The notes under the pieces: generated by a model
What the model saw: only the letters and a program-made list of their open reading frames with translations
The model's database searches: none
Told to the model about the DNA's origin: nothing
Assembly: GCA_003013855.2 (NCBI GenBank)
Contig: PVNU02002353.1
Location: 2,046,001 to 2,110,000 of the forward strand
Source of the DNA: Liriodendron chinense
Lineage: Eukaryota > Streptophyta > Magnoliopsida > Magnoliales > Magnoliaceae
Length of the DNA stretch: 64,000 nt
Direction: 5' to 3'
In this document: positions 10,789 to 21,120 of the stretch, piece by piece
Numbering within the stretch: the stretch's first letter is position 1
How the letters are laid out: each line of letters starts with the position of its first letter
Made by a program: the position numbers and the translations under genes

Positions 10789-12391
10789 GAAAATGGTGAG
10801 ACAGCCCACCAAAAAATTATTGAAAAAGGGCTAATTACATGCATGCTCATTTGGGTGGGCCCACAAAAAAAACCGGGCCACACCTATCATATACTCTAAC
10901 CAAATCTGAGCACCCCCAGGCCGACCAGGCCACCAAAAAAACCAATCTGGGCACCCCCAAGCCCACCAGGCCACCAGCATATTACAACCTCTATCAGGAT
11001 GGAACTGATTTGATGAAGAAATGATAAAGTTCATCACATTGGAAACTCTATCAAGATGTATCCCTCGGTTGTGTAGTTGATTTGATAGTCTCATTAATGT
11101 GAGCCTGTTAGTTTTCACCAATAATTACTAAGGTAATGTAAACAGAATTGTTAATGCATGGTCCATCATGCACATCTCGAGATTTAATAATTCATGATTA
11201 TCAACCGAAATGTCTATGATTCTAATCAATTGATCCATTGGTCAATAATCTTTGTAATACTAAAGATGCAGATAAGAATTGGAATATACTAACCTGATTT
11301 TAGGGAATATCCTTTGGGTGGAAAGACTCCCTAATCCACTCCAGCCATGAACTCGATATGTTGGGGTTGGACTTAATGAATTGCCCCTCAACCATTGAGT
11401 TGAAGGTCTTTGAAGAGAATGGATCTCCCTAATCCACTCCAGCTTTTTGTGGTGTGGTCCACTTGAGCTTTGGATCTGCCTTATCTTCGGCTAACGTGCG
11501 CCCTAAAATGATCTCGAAAAATGAATGGGCAATGTGGATATAATGAATAGATCGTGGTGGGCCCACAGAACTTGGTGACAGTCAACACACCACCTGAGGT
11601 CGGTGGTGTGTGGCACACCGCACAATCCTCTCCACAATTGAAGTAAGGGAGGGATGCGTTCCTCCACTAGTCTACTTAAGCTATTCTTCAAGAACTGTGA
11701 GTGGGGTACCATGAGGTTTGTGTATTACATCCAACCTGTCATGCAAGATCACCTCACTGTGAAAGCTGTATGTTGCCAAAAATTAAGTTAATTCAGCCAT
11801 AACGTGAGCCACTACTAAATTTGTAAGGTTATTGGATGGATGTCCACTGTTTTCTATAGTTTGGTCTACCCAGTAATTCCGTGAACCTGGCTTTTAGTGC
11901 ATCCCATCAGCATGGCAAGGCTTATGCCCTGCACACGTTGGATGGCATATGATGATGTAGTAGGACCGATAAAAAAGTAATGATGCAACCATTGGAAAAC
12001 CTCCAAAATTCAGAACCAGTACCGTCTAAAAACAGCAGCAGATCATGGGTCTTCACTCTGGTTGGATACTGCCGGGAAGATGTGGCGGGATTAGAACGTT
12101 GCTAGAGATGTGGCAACTGAATAACAGCTTTCAAACCAACGAGTGGGCTGGACATGTGTACGACGTGGTGAGATTTCATTGGATGATAGGCCTCCTTAGA
12201 TGAGTATAGAGTCGGGTACCAAACTACGTTCAAATATGTGCGTTGGCCCAACTCTGAAAGGGCCTACCCTCCAATCAAATCCCACCACATGGTGCTTGTA
12301 CTGAGCTTAGTATAGCAGGACAATACTGGGTCAAGTTCAGTAAGGGATTTTGATTTTCTAAATTCAATTATAATTGAGAGTACATATATAG
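10661..12391. other. Intergenic DNA with fragments of foldback repeats
   Basis: 31 T at 10757-10787. A duplicated gggcaccccc-type phrase at about 10910 and 10950. A right-half FB fragment around 11440-11570. A repeated 'ctccctaatccactccagc' at 11328 and 11425. No coding region recognised. Confidence 0.5.
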
Positions 12392-13025
12392 TAGCGCAGG
12401 CGTAGATGTAGTGAGATTGATCATTGTCTCTCTCACAGATAAATATCTTGAATTCATAAGGCCTCTAGGACTCCTCAATCGGATTTCCTCGAATCTATGA
12501 GGAAAAACTCTCAAATTCACGATAAAAATGTAAAAACTCAAACTTTTATTAAGAATAACTAAAGATGAATGAATCATAACAAGTCTAAGTTACTATTTAT
12601 AAAGTAAAATAACCCTACAAAACTCTAAAAACATAATAGAGAAGAATCCTAATCAATTAGAAAGAAATTTGAAAAAACGCGAAAATATGTCCTTGTGACA
12701 GTCCCGAGCTGTCGGGCGCCCGAAACTATCCAAAATTATCCAGATACTAAGTCTGAAATTCTGGCTGAATTTTGGGCGACCATCGGGAAACTGTCGGGCG
12801 CCTAATGATGAACAAAATTGTTCAGAGAGTTGCTGGTCCTCCTAGGGGAATTCTGGACGCCCAATTAAGTGTTGTCGGGCTCCCGGCGATACCGATAGTC
12901 CAAAAGTGTTGGGAATCCAGAATTCCTTATTTTTTGCCACTTTTCCTTGGATCTTTTTTTAGTCTATTTCCTCTAGAAACATGTTTGATCCTCTTCCTTC
13001 ACCATGGGGGTCTTTCCTTAGATCA
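12392..13025 (-). repeat. 3' LTR (minus orientation) of the 12392-14818 element
   Basis: Aligns along its length with 14210-14818 (for example tctaaaaac.taatagagaagaatcctaatcaatt). The block 12695-12900 holds several gtcgggcgccc, gggcgacc and gtcgggctcccgg motifs. Confidence 0.85.
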
Positions 13026-14209
13026 GACCCCTCCACTTCAAATAAACTTATCTTCAAGTTTCTCTTAAGATTTGATCCACAACACGATCGTAACTTCGGG
13101 GGTTGATGTTTCCTAGTTTTTCTTGGCTGTTACTCCATCTCATATAAGAGATAAGGTAATTCATCAACGTCACTTTCCATGAGCGCATCCTTTTTTATGC
13201 CAGCGTGCAACATCTTCCAATCTTCCACAATAAAAATCATCAAAGCATCATCTAAGATGCTCTTGGATTCTTGCAAAACTGGTTCCATAACCTTTGGAAT
13301 GTCTATGGATCTCTGCAAAACCAGATCCACAATTTTTGAAACATTTATATGATCATCTTCTACTTGTTGCAGCACCAAATCAGCATTATGAATATGATTG
13401 GCCACCTATTCATCACCCTTTATTGACACTTCATATATGGGCGAAGGAAATGTTTCAATAAGGGATGGATCCGCATCCTCTGACACGAGACTTAGATGTT
13501 CTTCTTGAGACCTTTTATCTATGTCCAACACACATTCTTCAAATATATCGGCTAAATCCTGCACTTCCACAGAAAAATGCCCCTCCAATTTAAAAGTTTT
13601 TAGTAGGTTTTCTAATCTCGCAAGGACAATGTATGCGTTGTTGATGGGGTTGAAGACTTATGGCGACACCGGCACAACTAGATTTTCTTCGTTGCCTAGG
13701 AAATGGGCTAGCAATTGTCGTTTCATCCGCTGTCACGAGCGAATTAGTGGTTTCATCTCTTGCTTTCGATAGTACTGAATGTGTAACCACCAATCCCAAG
13801 CATCATCATTCAAGTGGTATGTTGCAATTGAAACTTTTCTCTCTTCAGGAATTTGCGTATAGTCGAAGCAGTACTCGATTTCAGAGAGTCATTCATCGAT
13901 GCGATCTTGGCTAATGAAGATGGGAAGATCTATTGTCCTCTTGTAGGACTGATCCGCTCGATTCACCAAATCGTAAAATCCAGTGGATCTTGAAATCGGA
14001 TTCCACTACGAATATGAAATTCTATGGCGTCCGCTACACGATCGAGGGAAGCTTGCAGCCCTTGCATAGCTTGCCGTCTCTCCTGTTCAAACTCTCTAAA
14101 AGCCGTCGTTGTTAGAGGTTGAGCCCTTAGATCTCCTTCTATGGGATTGTCGCCCATACGTTTGCAAAGAAACGTCGGCCCAAGGGGAATCCTCTCTCTG
14201 ATACCAACT

Positions 14210-14818
14210 TGGCATGGGCATAGACGTGGTGAGATTGATCATCGTCTCTCTCACGGATAAATATCTTGAATCCACAAGGCCTCCGGGACTCTTTAACTGG
14301 ACTTTCTTGAATCCACGGGGGGGAAACTCTTGAAGCCACGAGAAAAGAGTAAAAACTCAAAATTTTATTAAGAATAATCAAAGATGAATGAATCACAACA
14401 AGTTTAAACTACTATTTATAAAGTAAACTGACCCTAAAATAAAAAAAAAAATAAAAAAAAACTCTAAAAACTTAATAGAGAAGAATCCTAATCAATTTGG
14501 AAAGACATATAAAAAATCACAAAAATCTATCATGTGACAGTCCCGAGCTGTTAAGCACCCGACCTGAGCTGTCTAGAAAGTGTCGGGCACCCGAAACTGT
14601 CCAAAATTGTCTAGAGACTAAGTCTAAAATTTTAGTTGAATTTCAGACGACCGACAGTGCCGACGGTCTAGAAGTGTCGAGAATCCATCAGAAAGCCGTC
14701 AAGAATCTGAATTTTTTTATTTTCTACCACTTTTGCCTGAATTTTTTTTTCAATCCATTTCTTCCAAAAACGTGCTCGATCATCTTCCTTCACCATGGGG
14801 TTCTCTTCATAAATTACA
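14210..14818 (-). repeat. 5' LTR (minus orientation) of the 12392-14818 element
   Basis: Direct partner of 12392-13025, adjacent to the primer site. The palindromic motifs have decayed here (gtcgggcacccg near 14580). Confidence 0.85.
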
Positions 14819-14929
14819 TAGATAATAATTATTTCCAATTGTAAATGGGGATTGTTTCCTAAGAGCACGTTGACGACCACCCTCTTTTGAAAACTTTTCT
14901 TGGTAACGTGGGGAGAAAAGCTTTAAAAT

Positions 14930-15420
14930 TGTGGAGCCCACCATGATGTTTATGTCTCATCCATGCCAATATCCATCCCTTCCGGTCGATCATTGTAGGG
15001 AATGATCCGAAAAATGAGGTAGATTCAAATCTTAAGTGGGCCTCACCATAAGAAAGAGTGGGAATTGAATGCCTATTGTTGAAAACTTCTATGGGCCCAG
15101 AGGTTTTGGATCAAGCTGATATTTTTGTTTTCCCTTTGTCTATTGTATGACCTTATGAACATATTCAATGACAAATAGGACATAACTATGGCCCTAGAAA
15201 GGAAACAACTTTCAACGGTGAAAGGCTTAGGACTGCTTTTTTTCTGAAGTGTGGTCCACTTGTGTTTTAGATCTACCTAGGTTTTGGTCTCATGGCCTAA
15301 AATATACTGGTAAAACAGATGGACGGCATGGATAAGTCACATACATCATGGTGGGGCCCAAAAATTTAAATCAGTTCCAACAAAGTTTCATGGGGACCGA
15401 TTTTCGTAGCCAATAAGGGT
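14930..15420. mobile_element. Foldback MITE FB, copy 4
   Basis: Left arm gtggagcccaccatgatg (14932) and right arm catggtggggccc (about 15347), with the usual inner arms (agattcaaatct / gttttagatctacc). TSD not resolved. Confidence 0.5.
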
Positions 15421-15509
15421 AATTCACGCTTCTACTGGCAGGACAATACCCAGTACAAGTCCTTCGCGAGATGTAGCTGCGACCCTCACCGCAAGTTGCT
15501 TCTGTCGGA

Positions 15510-15935
15510 AGCTAGGTGGGGCCCACCGTACTATTTCTGAGAAATCCACCTCGTCCATTCATTTTTCCAGCTCATGTTAGGATATGAACTCGATAATAAG
15601 GCAGATCCAAAATTAAAGACAGCACATAAAAAGGAAAAAAAGGTTGGGAGGAAAATGCACCGGTGAAACCTTCCAGGGTCCACCGTGATGTTCATACGCC
15701 ATCCTCATTTCCACTAGGATGAACTAAAAACACAAAAATATTAACCTGATCCAAAACTTCCATGGCCCATGAATGTGTCAACTGTAGGCATTCAATCTCC
15801 ACTTTTTCTTGTCGGGTAGCCCACTTGAATTCTTGATCCGCCTCATTTTTGAGCTCATGTCCTAACATGAGCGAGTAAAACATATAGATAGGGCGGATTT
15901 CAAACAAACATCACGGTGGGCCCCACCTAGCTTCC
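15510..15935. mobile_element. Foldback MITE FB, copy 5
   Basis: ggtggggcccaccgtac (15515) faces cacggtgggccccacc (about 15913) with inverted arms between. It belongs to the 'fixed wet' variant in which the arms read gatttctgagaaatcc. Ends and TSD not resolved. Confidence 0.45.
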
Positions 15936-16639
15936 CACTGCTAGAAGGGGGTAGCAGGCAATCACGAATTGCTCATTTTCCTGTAAGTATTTTCTTACTC
16001 CATTTTCTACCAGCCATTGGATCCTTGTGTTCACTTTACTTGTGCCGGGATATGTTCTAGATAAACTTTTGCCCTTGGATTGATCAACGGTTTAGATCTG
16101 ACAGAGGCCCTCACACTGTAAAACTTTGAAAAACGCATATTAAAAATAAAAAAAAAAAAGCAAATTATATCTATTTCAACTCCAAAATAAATAAAAATAA
16201 AAATAAAAATAAAAAATTTACAAAATAAGATGAGATAAATTTCCACTCTTGTGCCTAACCAAATTCATTAACTGGACATAATTTAATAATGATATTCATG
16301 TGAATGCTTACACCTTTGCCTGATGCTTCTGTAAGGCCACACGAAAACGCGTTGAAAAATCTACATTAAAATTACTCTATAGATGACGAAAAAAACATGG
16401 GAATTTAAAAATGGTGGGTGAACGAAGAGTACACACGTAGTATTTCGTAATGAATTTTTATATACTTTGGGCCTAATCTTACGCACCGACATGTAAATAT
16501 ATGCACGAGATATTCATTTTATTAAAGTAATAATAAAAGCACCGAAGTACCTCCAACTTAAAAATATTATACCTTCATCCAAACATATCAGAAGGGTGCG
16601 TATTGGGTTCTACCCCATCAGGGCCTAGCTAGTGGGGTC

Positions 16640-17035
16640 TATTGTGATATATGGATTTTATCTAAGCAGTCCATCCGTTTTGAAAGATCGTTTTAGGCTT
16701 GAACGGACCACAACATAGGAAGCAGTGGTGACAATGACCCCATCGTTGAAACCTTCCTGAGGCCCACTGTGATGTTTATTTGCCATCCAACTTGTTCATA
16801 AGCTCACATATACCTAGATGAAGGGAAAACATAAATATCAGGTTGATCCAAAACTTCTAGTGGTCCTCAAGAGGTTCTCAGCTAGGCATTCAATCCTCAC
16901 TAATTCTTGTGGTGTGGTCCACCTGAGCATTTAATCTGCCTCATTTGTTTGGATCAACAACTAAAATTATCTTTCTAAATGGATGGACAGCGTGGATAAA
17001 AGACATACATCACAGTAGGCCTCACAGAGCCCAAA
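16640..17035. mobile_element. Foldback MITE FB, copy 6
   Basis: gtggggtctattgtgatatatgg (near 16633) to the right arm tggatggacagcgtggataa (16980) and cacagtaggcctcaca. Inverted arms are readable, with typical 'ttgaaaccttcctgaggcccac' and its complement at the centre. Confidence 0.5.
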
Positions 17036-18041
17036 CAGGACCACCTGTCTCTAGCTAGGTCATGGTGGGCGTAGTACCTAATTGCCGCCCATATCAGACT
17101 GATGGCAAACCGAAGGGCCGCAGATTGGTTAGTCACCCATCCATTTAGCCTCGGATTCTCATATTTAGTCACCCATCCACGCGGATTGGATTCTCAAATT
17201 AGATCTAGGATCTTTGCTCTTGCCTCTCTCTCTGTCCAGCGATGTCCACACCTCCGCCCTGCCCATCTAGCTGTCCAATAACATCCCCACCTTTGTGTTG
17301 TTTCTGGTTTAGCGTCTAACCATCCAGTAACGCCCCGCCTCAATGTCCAATCGTCTTACTATCTCAATGCCTAGCAAGCACCAGTCGTTTACCTGATCGT
17401 CCACTATTAAACTGCGCTAGCTGTCTGATTAGACAATCTCCAAGTTGCCATACAAGTAGTATTTCGTACATAGGGATTACACACATGTGCCTTAATTTAA
17501 GTAATTAAACGAGTTTTTTAATAAAGAAAAAATATTAGTAAAAAGGGGCATTTAAACAGGTTTAAAAATGTATTTCTTATCTCAACAACCAAGTGGTAAA
17601 GACTCTCAAAGTTGTAGAGTGGATTGAAGGATTGAAACATATTCTCACAATGAAATATCTCTTTGAAGGATTGAAACATATTCTCACAATGAAATATCTC
17701 TTTAGCAAAATCCGTCGATGGTTCAAAATTTAAAATCAAATTTAAATTTCAAGGAGAGATTGGATCAATCGGTTGCTTTTCTCTCTTTAAAAGAGAGAAT
17801 GGAGGATTTCTCCTACACTATCAATAGAAAAGAGGTGAAAGAATTTAGGATTTTAGAGAAGGAAAGCCCTGACACATGCACACCCCACACCTAAAAGCTT
17901 GGATCATGTGTACTTGTAGAGGATTCAGGTCCGTGTATTAGGTTAACGCACGTGTTTTGTGAAAGCCCCACGTGGAAATCAACCTAACGAGTGCACATCA
18001 AGCGAGTCTCCATTTCTAGGAAGGCTACTCGTCCTTTGCAT
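17036..18041. other. Intergenic DNA upstream of TSB-like copy 2
   Basis: Low-complexity pyrimidine-rich stretch (17210-17400). A 48-bp-period direct duplication around 17620-17705 (attgaaacatattctcacaa twice). No coding region recognised. Confidence 0.5.
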
Positions 18042-18393
18042 GGGTTCGTTCTGCCTCTGTCGCGACTAGGTCATAGCGTTTATCGCCACCAACTGGGGCC
18101 AGATTATGAGATGGTCCGATTATCTTAACCGTCCATTCTGTGGACTGTATGTTGTATGGTCAAACTTACGAAACATATGCTCAATGGACGAGTATGAAGA
18201 GTCCATTGGTTTGCATTCAAATCTAAAAATCAAAGGTTAGGATCATTACTGAAGAGAGCTTATGCAGTAGTAGCTTGTCTATGACCATGGTAAGAATATT
18301 GACGGTTCAAATAATCGGCCCATCTCATGATGTTGGCCCCAGTGGGTGGCGACACAAGCTGTTCCTGAGTCGCGACAGCGGCAGACCGAACCT
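18042..18393. mobile_element. Short foldback MITE in the promoter region of TSB-like copy 2
   Basis: Left end GGGTTCGTTCTGCC... followed by GTCGCGACT, cgccacc, ctggggcc and gagatgg. The right end carries the reverse complement of this series (18290-18393). The arms are about 120 bp with a spacer of unrelated sequence. gtcctttgc (18031-18039) and gtcctttct (about 18396-18404) may be the target duplication. It lies only about 55 bp upstream of the TATA box of copy 2, and the equivalent place in copy 1 lacks it. Confidence 0.65.
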
Positions 18394-18446
18394 AGGTCCT
18401 TTCTAGCGAGCCTCTTCCTTATCCAGAACAGTTGATCTCTTTCTCT

Positions 18447-18452
18447 TATAAG
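18447..18452 (+). promoter_or_regulatory. TATA box of TSB-like copy 2
   Basis: TATAAG 120 bp upstream of the ATG at 18572, in the block shared with copy 1. The greater distance to the ATG than in copy 1 comes from a long (CT)n tract in the leader. Confidence 0.5.
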
Positions 18453-18490
18453 GCCCCGTCCCTCAACTGCCTTCTTATCAGCAGCACCCC

Positions 18491-18491
<1 letters not shown>

Positions 18492-18554
<63 letters not shown>
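18492..18554 (+). repeat. (TC)n microsatellite in the 5' leader of TSB-like copy 2
   Basis: About 63 bp of pure TC/CT repeat between the TATA box and the start codon, ending 17 bp before ATG. Copy 1 has only ttctttctctg here. Such tracts can bind GAGA-type (BPC) factors in plants; a regulatory role here is inference. Confidence 0.9.
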
Positions 18555-18558
<4 letters not shown>

Positions 18559-18571
18559 TGTGTGTGTGAGA

Positions 18572-20817
18572 ATGGACATTAATCATAGGATTTTACCTAT
18601 TTCCCATTATCGTTTGCATTTTACTATACTGAGAAATCCTACCTATCAAAGGTCCCAATGTCCTCCACCTTTGTCTACCATGCCTCGAATCAGTAGCATT
18701 AATACATCTACACGTTGCATTCGAACTTCCCATGCTACTACAATGTCATGTAAATTTGACTCGGATGCTTCCAGAAACCAATCTTCCACGAAGACACTTA
18801 GAGAGAAAGAGGTGGCCCTGGCTACCATCGGGAAGTTTGGGAGGCATGGAGGGAAGTACGTGCCCGAGACACTCATCAGTTGCTTGTCTCAGCTAGAAGC
18901 CGAGTTCAATTCCATTGTCAGAGACACTGAATTTCAGGTTTGTTCTTAAACTGGCTTAGCCTTTGATTATCTTAAGCCGTGTTTGGATGCGCAAGTGAAC
19001 TGAATTGCAAAGATATGGTTTTTCAGTTTAAACTAAATAAAATGACCAGTCTGCATGATATTTCCTAGTTTTTCAAGGAAGAACTCTCAAATTGGAGGTG
19101 GGTCCTCTGAATTCCAACACCCTTATTATCTTAGGCATGTTTGACTAGCTCAGTTTTAAGACTCGGTAACTTGAACCAACTCATTTGGTCCTGAGTTGAG
19201 TCACGACTCCTCTGAGTCAGTTTCAATTCTTACTCGTAGTGAGGACTAGATGCTCAGGTCCTTAGTTCATGGGCAAACACAATTGGAAAATTCGAAATGC
19301 ACTTGCAAGTTATCAACTTTCTTTAGTTACACTTACCATTAGCCTGTGTACACCATGACATGTAGGCGGAGTTAGCAAAGACACTGAGGGACTACGTCGG
19401 GAGAGAGACGCCTCTGTACTTTGCTGAAAGGCTCACTGAATACCACAAGAATGCCAATGGAGATGGGCCACTGATATATCTTAAGAGAGAAGACCTCAAT
19501 CATAGTGGGGCCCACAAGATCAACAATGCCATTGGACAGGTGATGCTCGCCAAGCGCATGGGGCGAAAGTGTGTTGTGGCGGCCACCGGAGCTGGGCAAC
19601 ACGGCCTGGCAGTGGCTTGTGCATGTGCGCGGCTCTCCTTGCAGTGTACAATATACATGGGTTCTCTAGACATGGAAAAACAATCTTCCAATGTACTCTT
19701 GATGAAGCTGCTAGGTGCTCAGGTATGTTATTTAAAATTTGGGCCTTGAGTCTGGCCCATTTATATTAATTTCAGGTAACCGGGGGTGAACCTGGTTCAA
19801 ATCAGTCCTAAAAATAATTACCAACCTTTTATCATGTTGGCCCACTCACCTATGGGGTTGAACGTCCGGTCTCAACCATAACCATGGGCCTAATGGTCAG
19901 GGCCAAGCCCAGAGCACGGTGGCCTTGCCCATTGATAGAGCTATTCCAGTTTTAAAACACCATGTTTCCAACAACCTTGTGTGTGTAGGTAAAGGGCGTT
20001 GAAGGAAGTTTTAAAGATGCCACGTCGCAAGCAATCCGTGATTGGGTCGAGAACCTAGAGACAACCTTCTACTTATTGGGGACCGTCGTGGGGCCCCACC
20101 CATGTCCAACCATGGTTCGTGAATTTCAAGCCGTGATTGGCAAAGAGACAAGGAAACAGGCAATGGAGAAATGGGGTGGTAAACCAGATGTTCTGGTTGC
20201 ATGTGTTGGAAGTGGATCGAATGCAATGGGCCTATTTCATGAGTTTGTGGGAGATGACGATGTGAGGTTGATAGGTGTGGAGGCCGGTGGATTAGGGCTT
20301 GAAAGTGGTAAACATTCTGCAACCTTGGCAAGAGGAGAGGTAGGCGTTTATCATGGGGCCATGAGCTACTTGCTACAAGATGATAATGGACAGATAATTG
20401 GGCCCCACTCCATTGGTGTAGGGTATGTATTCAAATGCTTTTTTGTTGTAATTTCATACATATTGGCTAACCACTCTAATACGAATGATACAATACCTCT
20501 GGTCCTATGGGAGGTGGGGCCCATTGTTCCAACGGCTTAGATTGGAAGATCTATGCCATAAAGAAAAACTAATAATTCTAATATCAATTTTGCATTAAGT
20601 GTCTGATAAACATGTTATACTTATGTTAGGTTAGAGTACCCAGGAGTTGGACCAGAGCTTAGCTTTCTCAAGGACACAGGACGCGCCGAGTTCTACAGCG
20701 TCACAGATCAACAAGCTGTGGACGGTAAGTTAATTTGAACAGGAGATATACAATGATCTGTCTGTTGGGCCCACCTTTTTGATGATCCAAACCGTTCAAC
20801 AAGAGGAGGCATACAAT

Positions 20818-20861
<44 letters not shown>

Positions 20862-21120
20862 CTGATCTGATCATTGGTTGCATGTGTCTAATGCATCTAA
20901 TGCAGCATACAAACGGTTATGTCGACTAGAGGGTATAGTTCCAGCCTTAGAGGCGTCCCATGCATTGGCATTTCTGGAGAGGCTCTGCCCTAGCTTGGCC
21001 AACGGCACAAGGGTCGTCGTTACTTGCAGCGGTCGTGGAGACAAGGACGTTCCAACTATCTTCAAATTCAATCATGGTCTGAATGATGAGATGGACACCT
21101 TACGAATTGTAGGGTTCTGA
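18572..21120 (+). CDS. Tryptophan synthase beta-like PLP enzyme, divergent active site (copy 2)
   Basis: Exons 18572-18937, 19366-19722, 19989-20422, 20630-20724, 20906-21120 join to 488 residues with GT/AG borders and no stop. Residues 1 to about 75 are Ser/Thr/Arg-rich and look like a plastid transit peptide. The TrpB fold then starts at KFGRHGGKYVPETL. PLP lysine K173 in HKINNA (Salmonella/E. coli K87), E433 (E350) and S459 in SGRGDKD (S377) are kept. Altered positions: A195 for catalytic E109 (ATGAGQHG), K227 for R141, S316 for G233 of the phosphate loop (GSGSN), E388 for D305 and L396 for H313. The loop before K167 lacks three residues. Family role: beta-replacement of L-serine with indole. 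Here the missing glutamate and the paired R141/D305 exchange argue for another nucleophile or a changed reaction (inference). The GTG and earlier codons upstream are ignored; ATG 18572 matches the first ATG of copy 1. I recognise the family with certainty, the reaction not. Confidence 0.9.

Larger units (their letters stand above)
12392..14818 (-). mobile_element. Ty3/gypsy-type gag-only LTR element, degenerate
   Basis: On the minus strand the 5' LTR is 14210-14818 and the 3' LTR is 12392-13025. The primer site reads ctctgatacca on the plus strand (14196-14206), i.e. TGGTATCAGAG, three bases inside the 5' LTR. A polypurine tract (minus AAGTGGAGGGGTC, 13026-13038) abuts the 3' LTR. The 1.2-kb interior encodes Gag remnants: a start MGDNPIEGD (14157 leftwards) and a retrotransposon Gag core with AWDWWLHIQYYRKQEM followed by an in-frame stop (about 13735-13800). 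No protease, reverse transcriptase or integrase is present. No convincing TSD was found (left tatag). LTRs carry GTCGGGCGCC-type palindromic motifs in the U3-side half. Confidence 0.85.

Noticed and set aside
18560..18571. Upstream in-frame start at 18560
   Set aside because: The codon is GTG, inside the leader. The first ATG at 18572 aligns with the ATG of copy 1.
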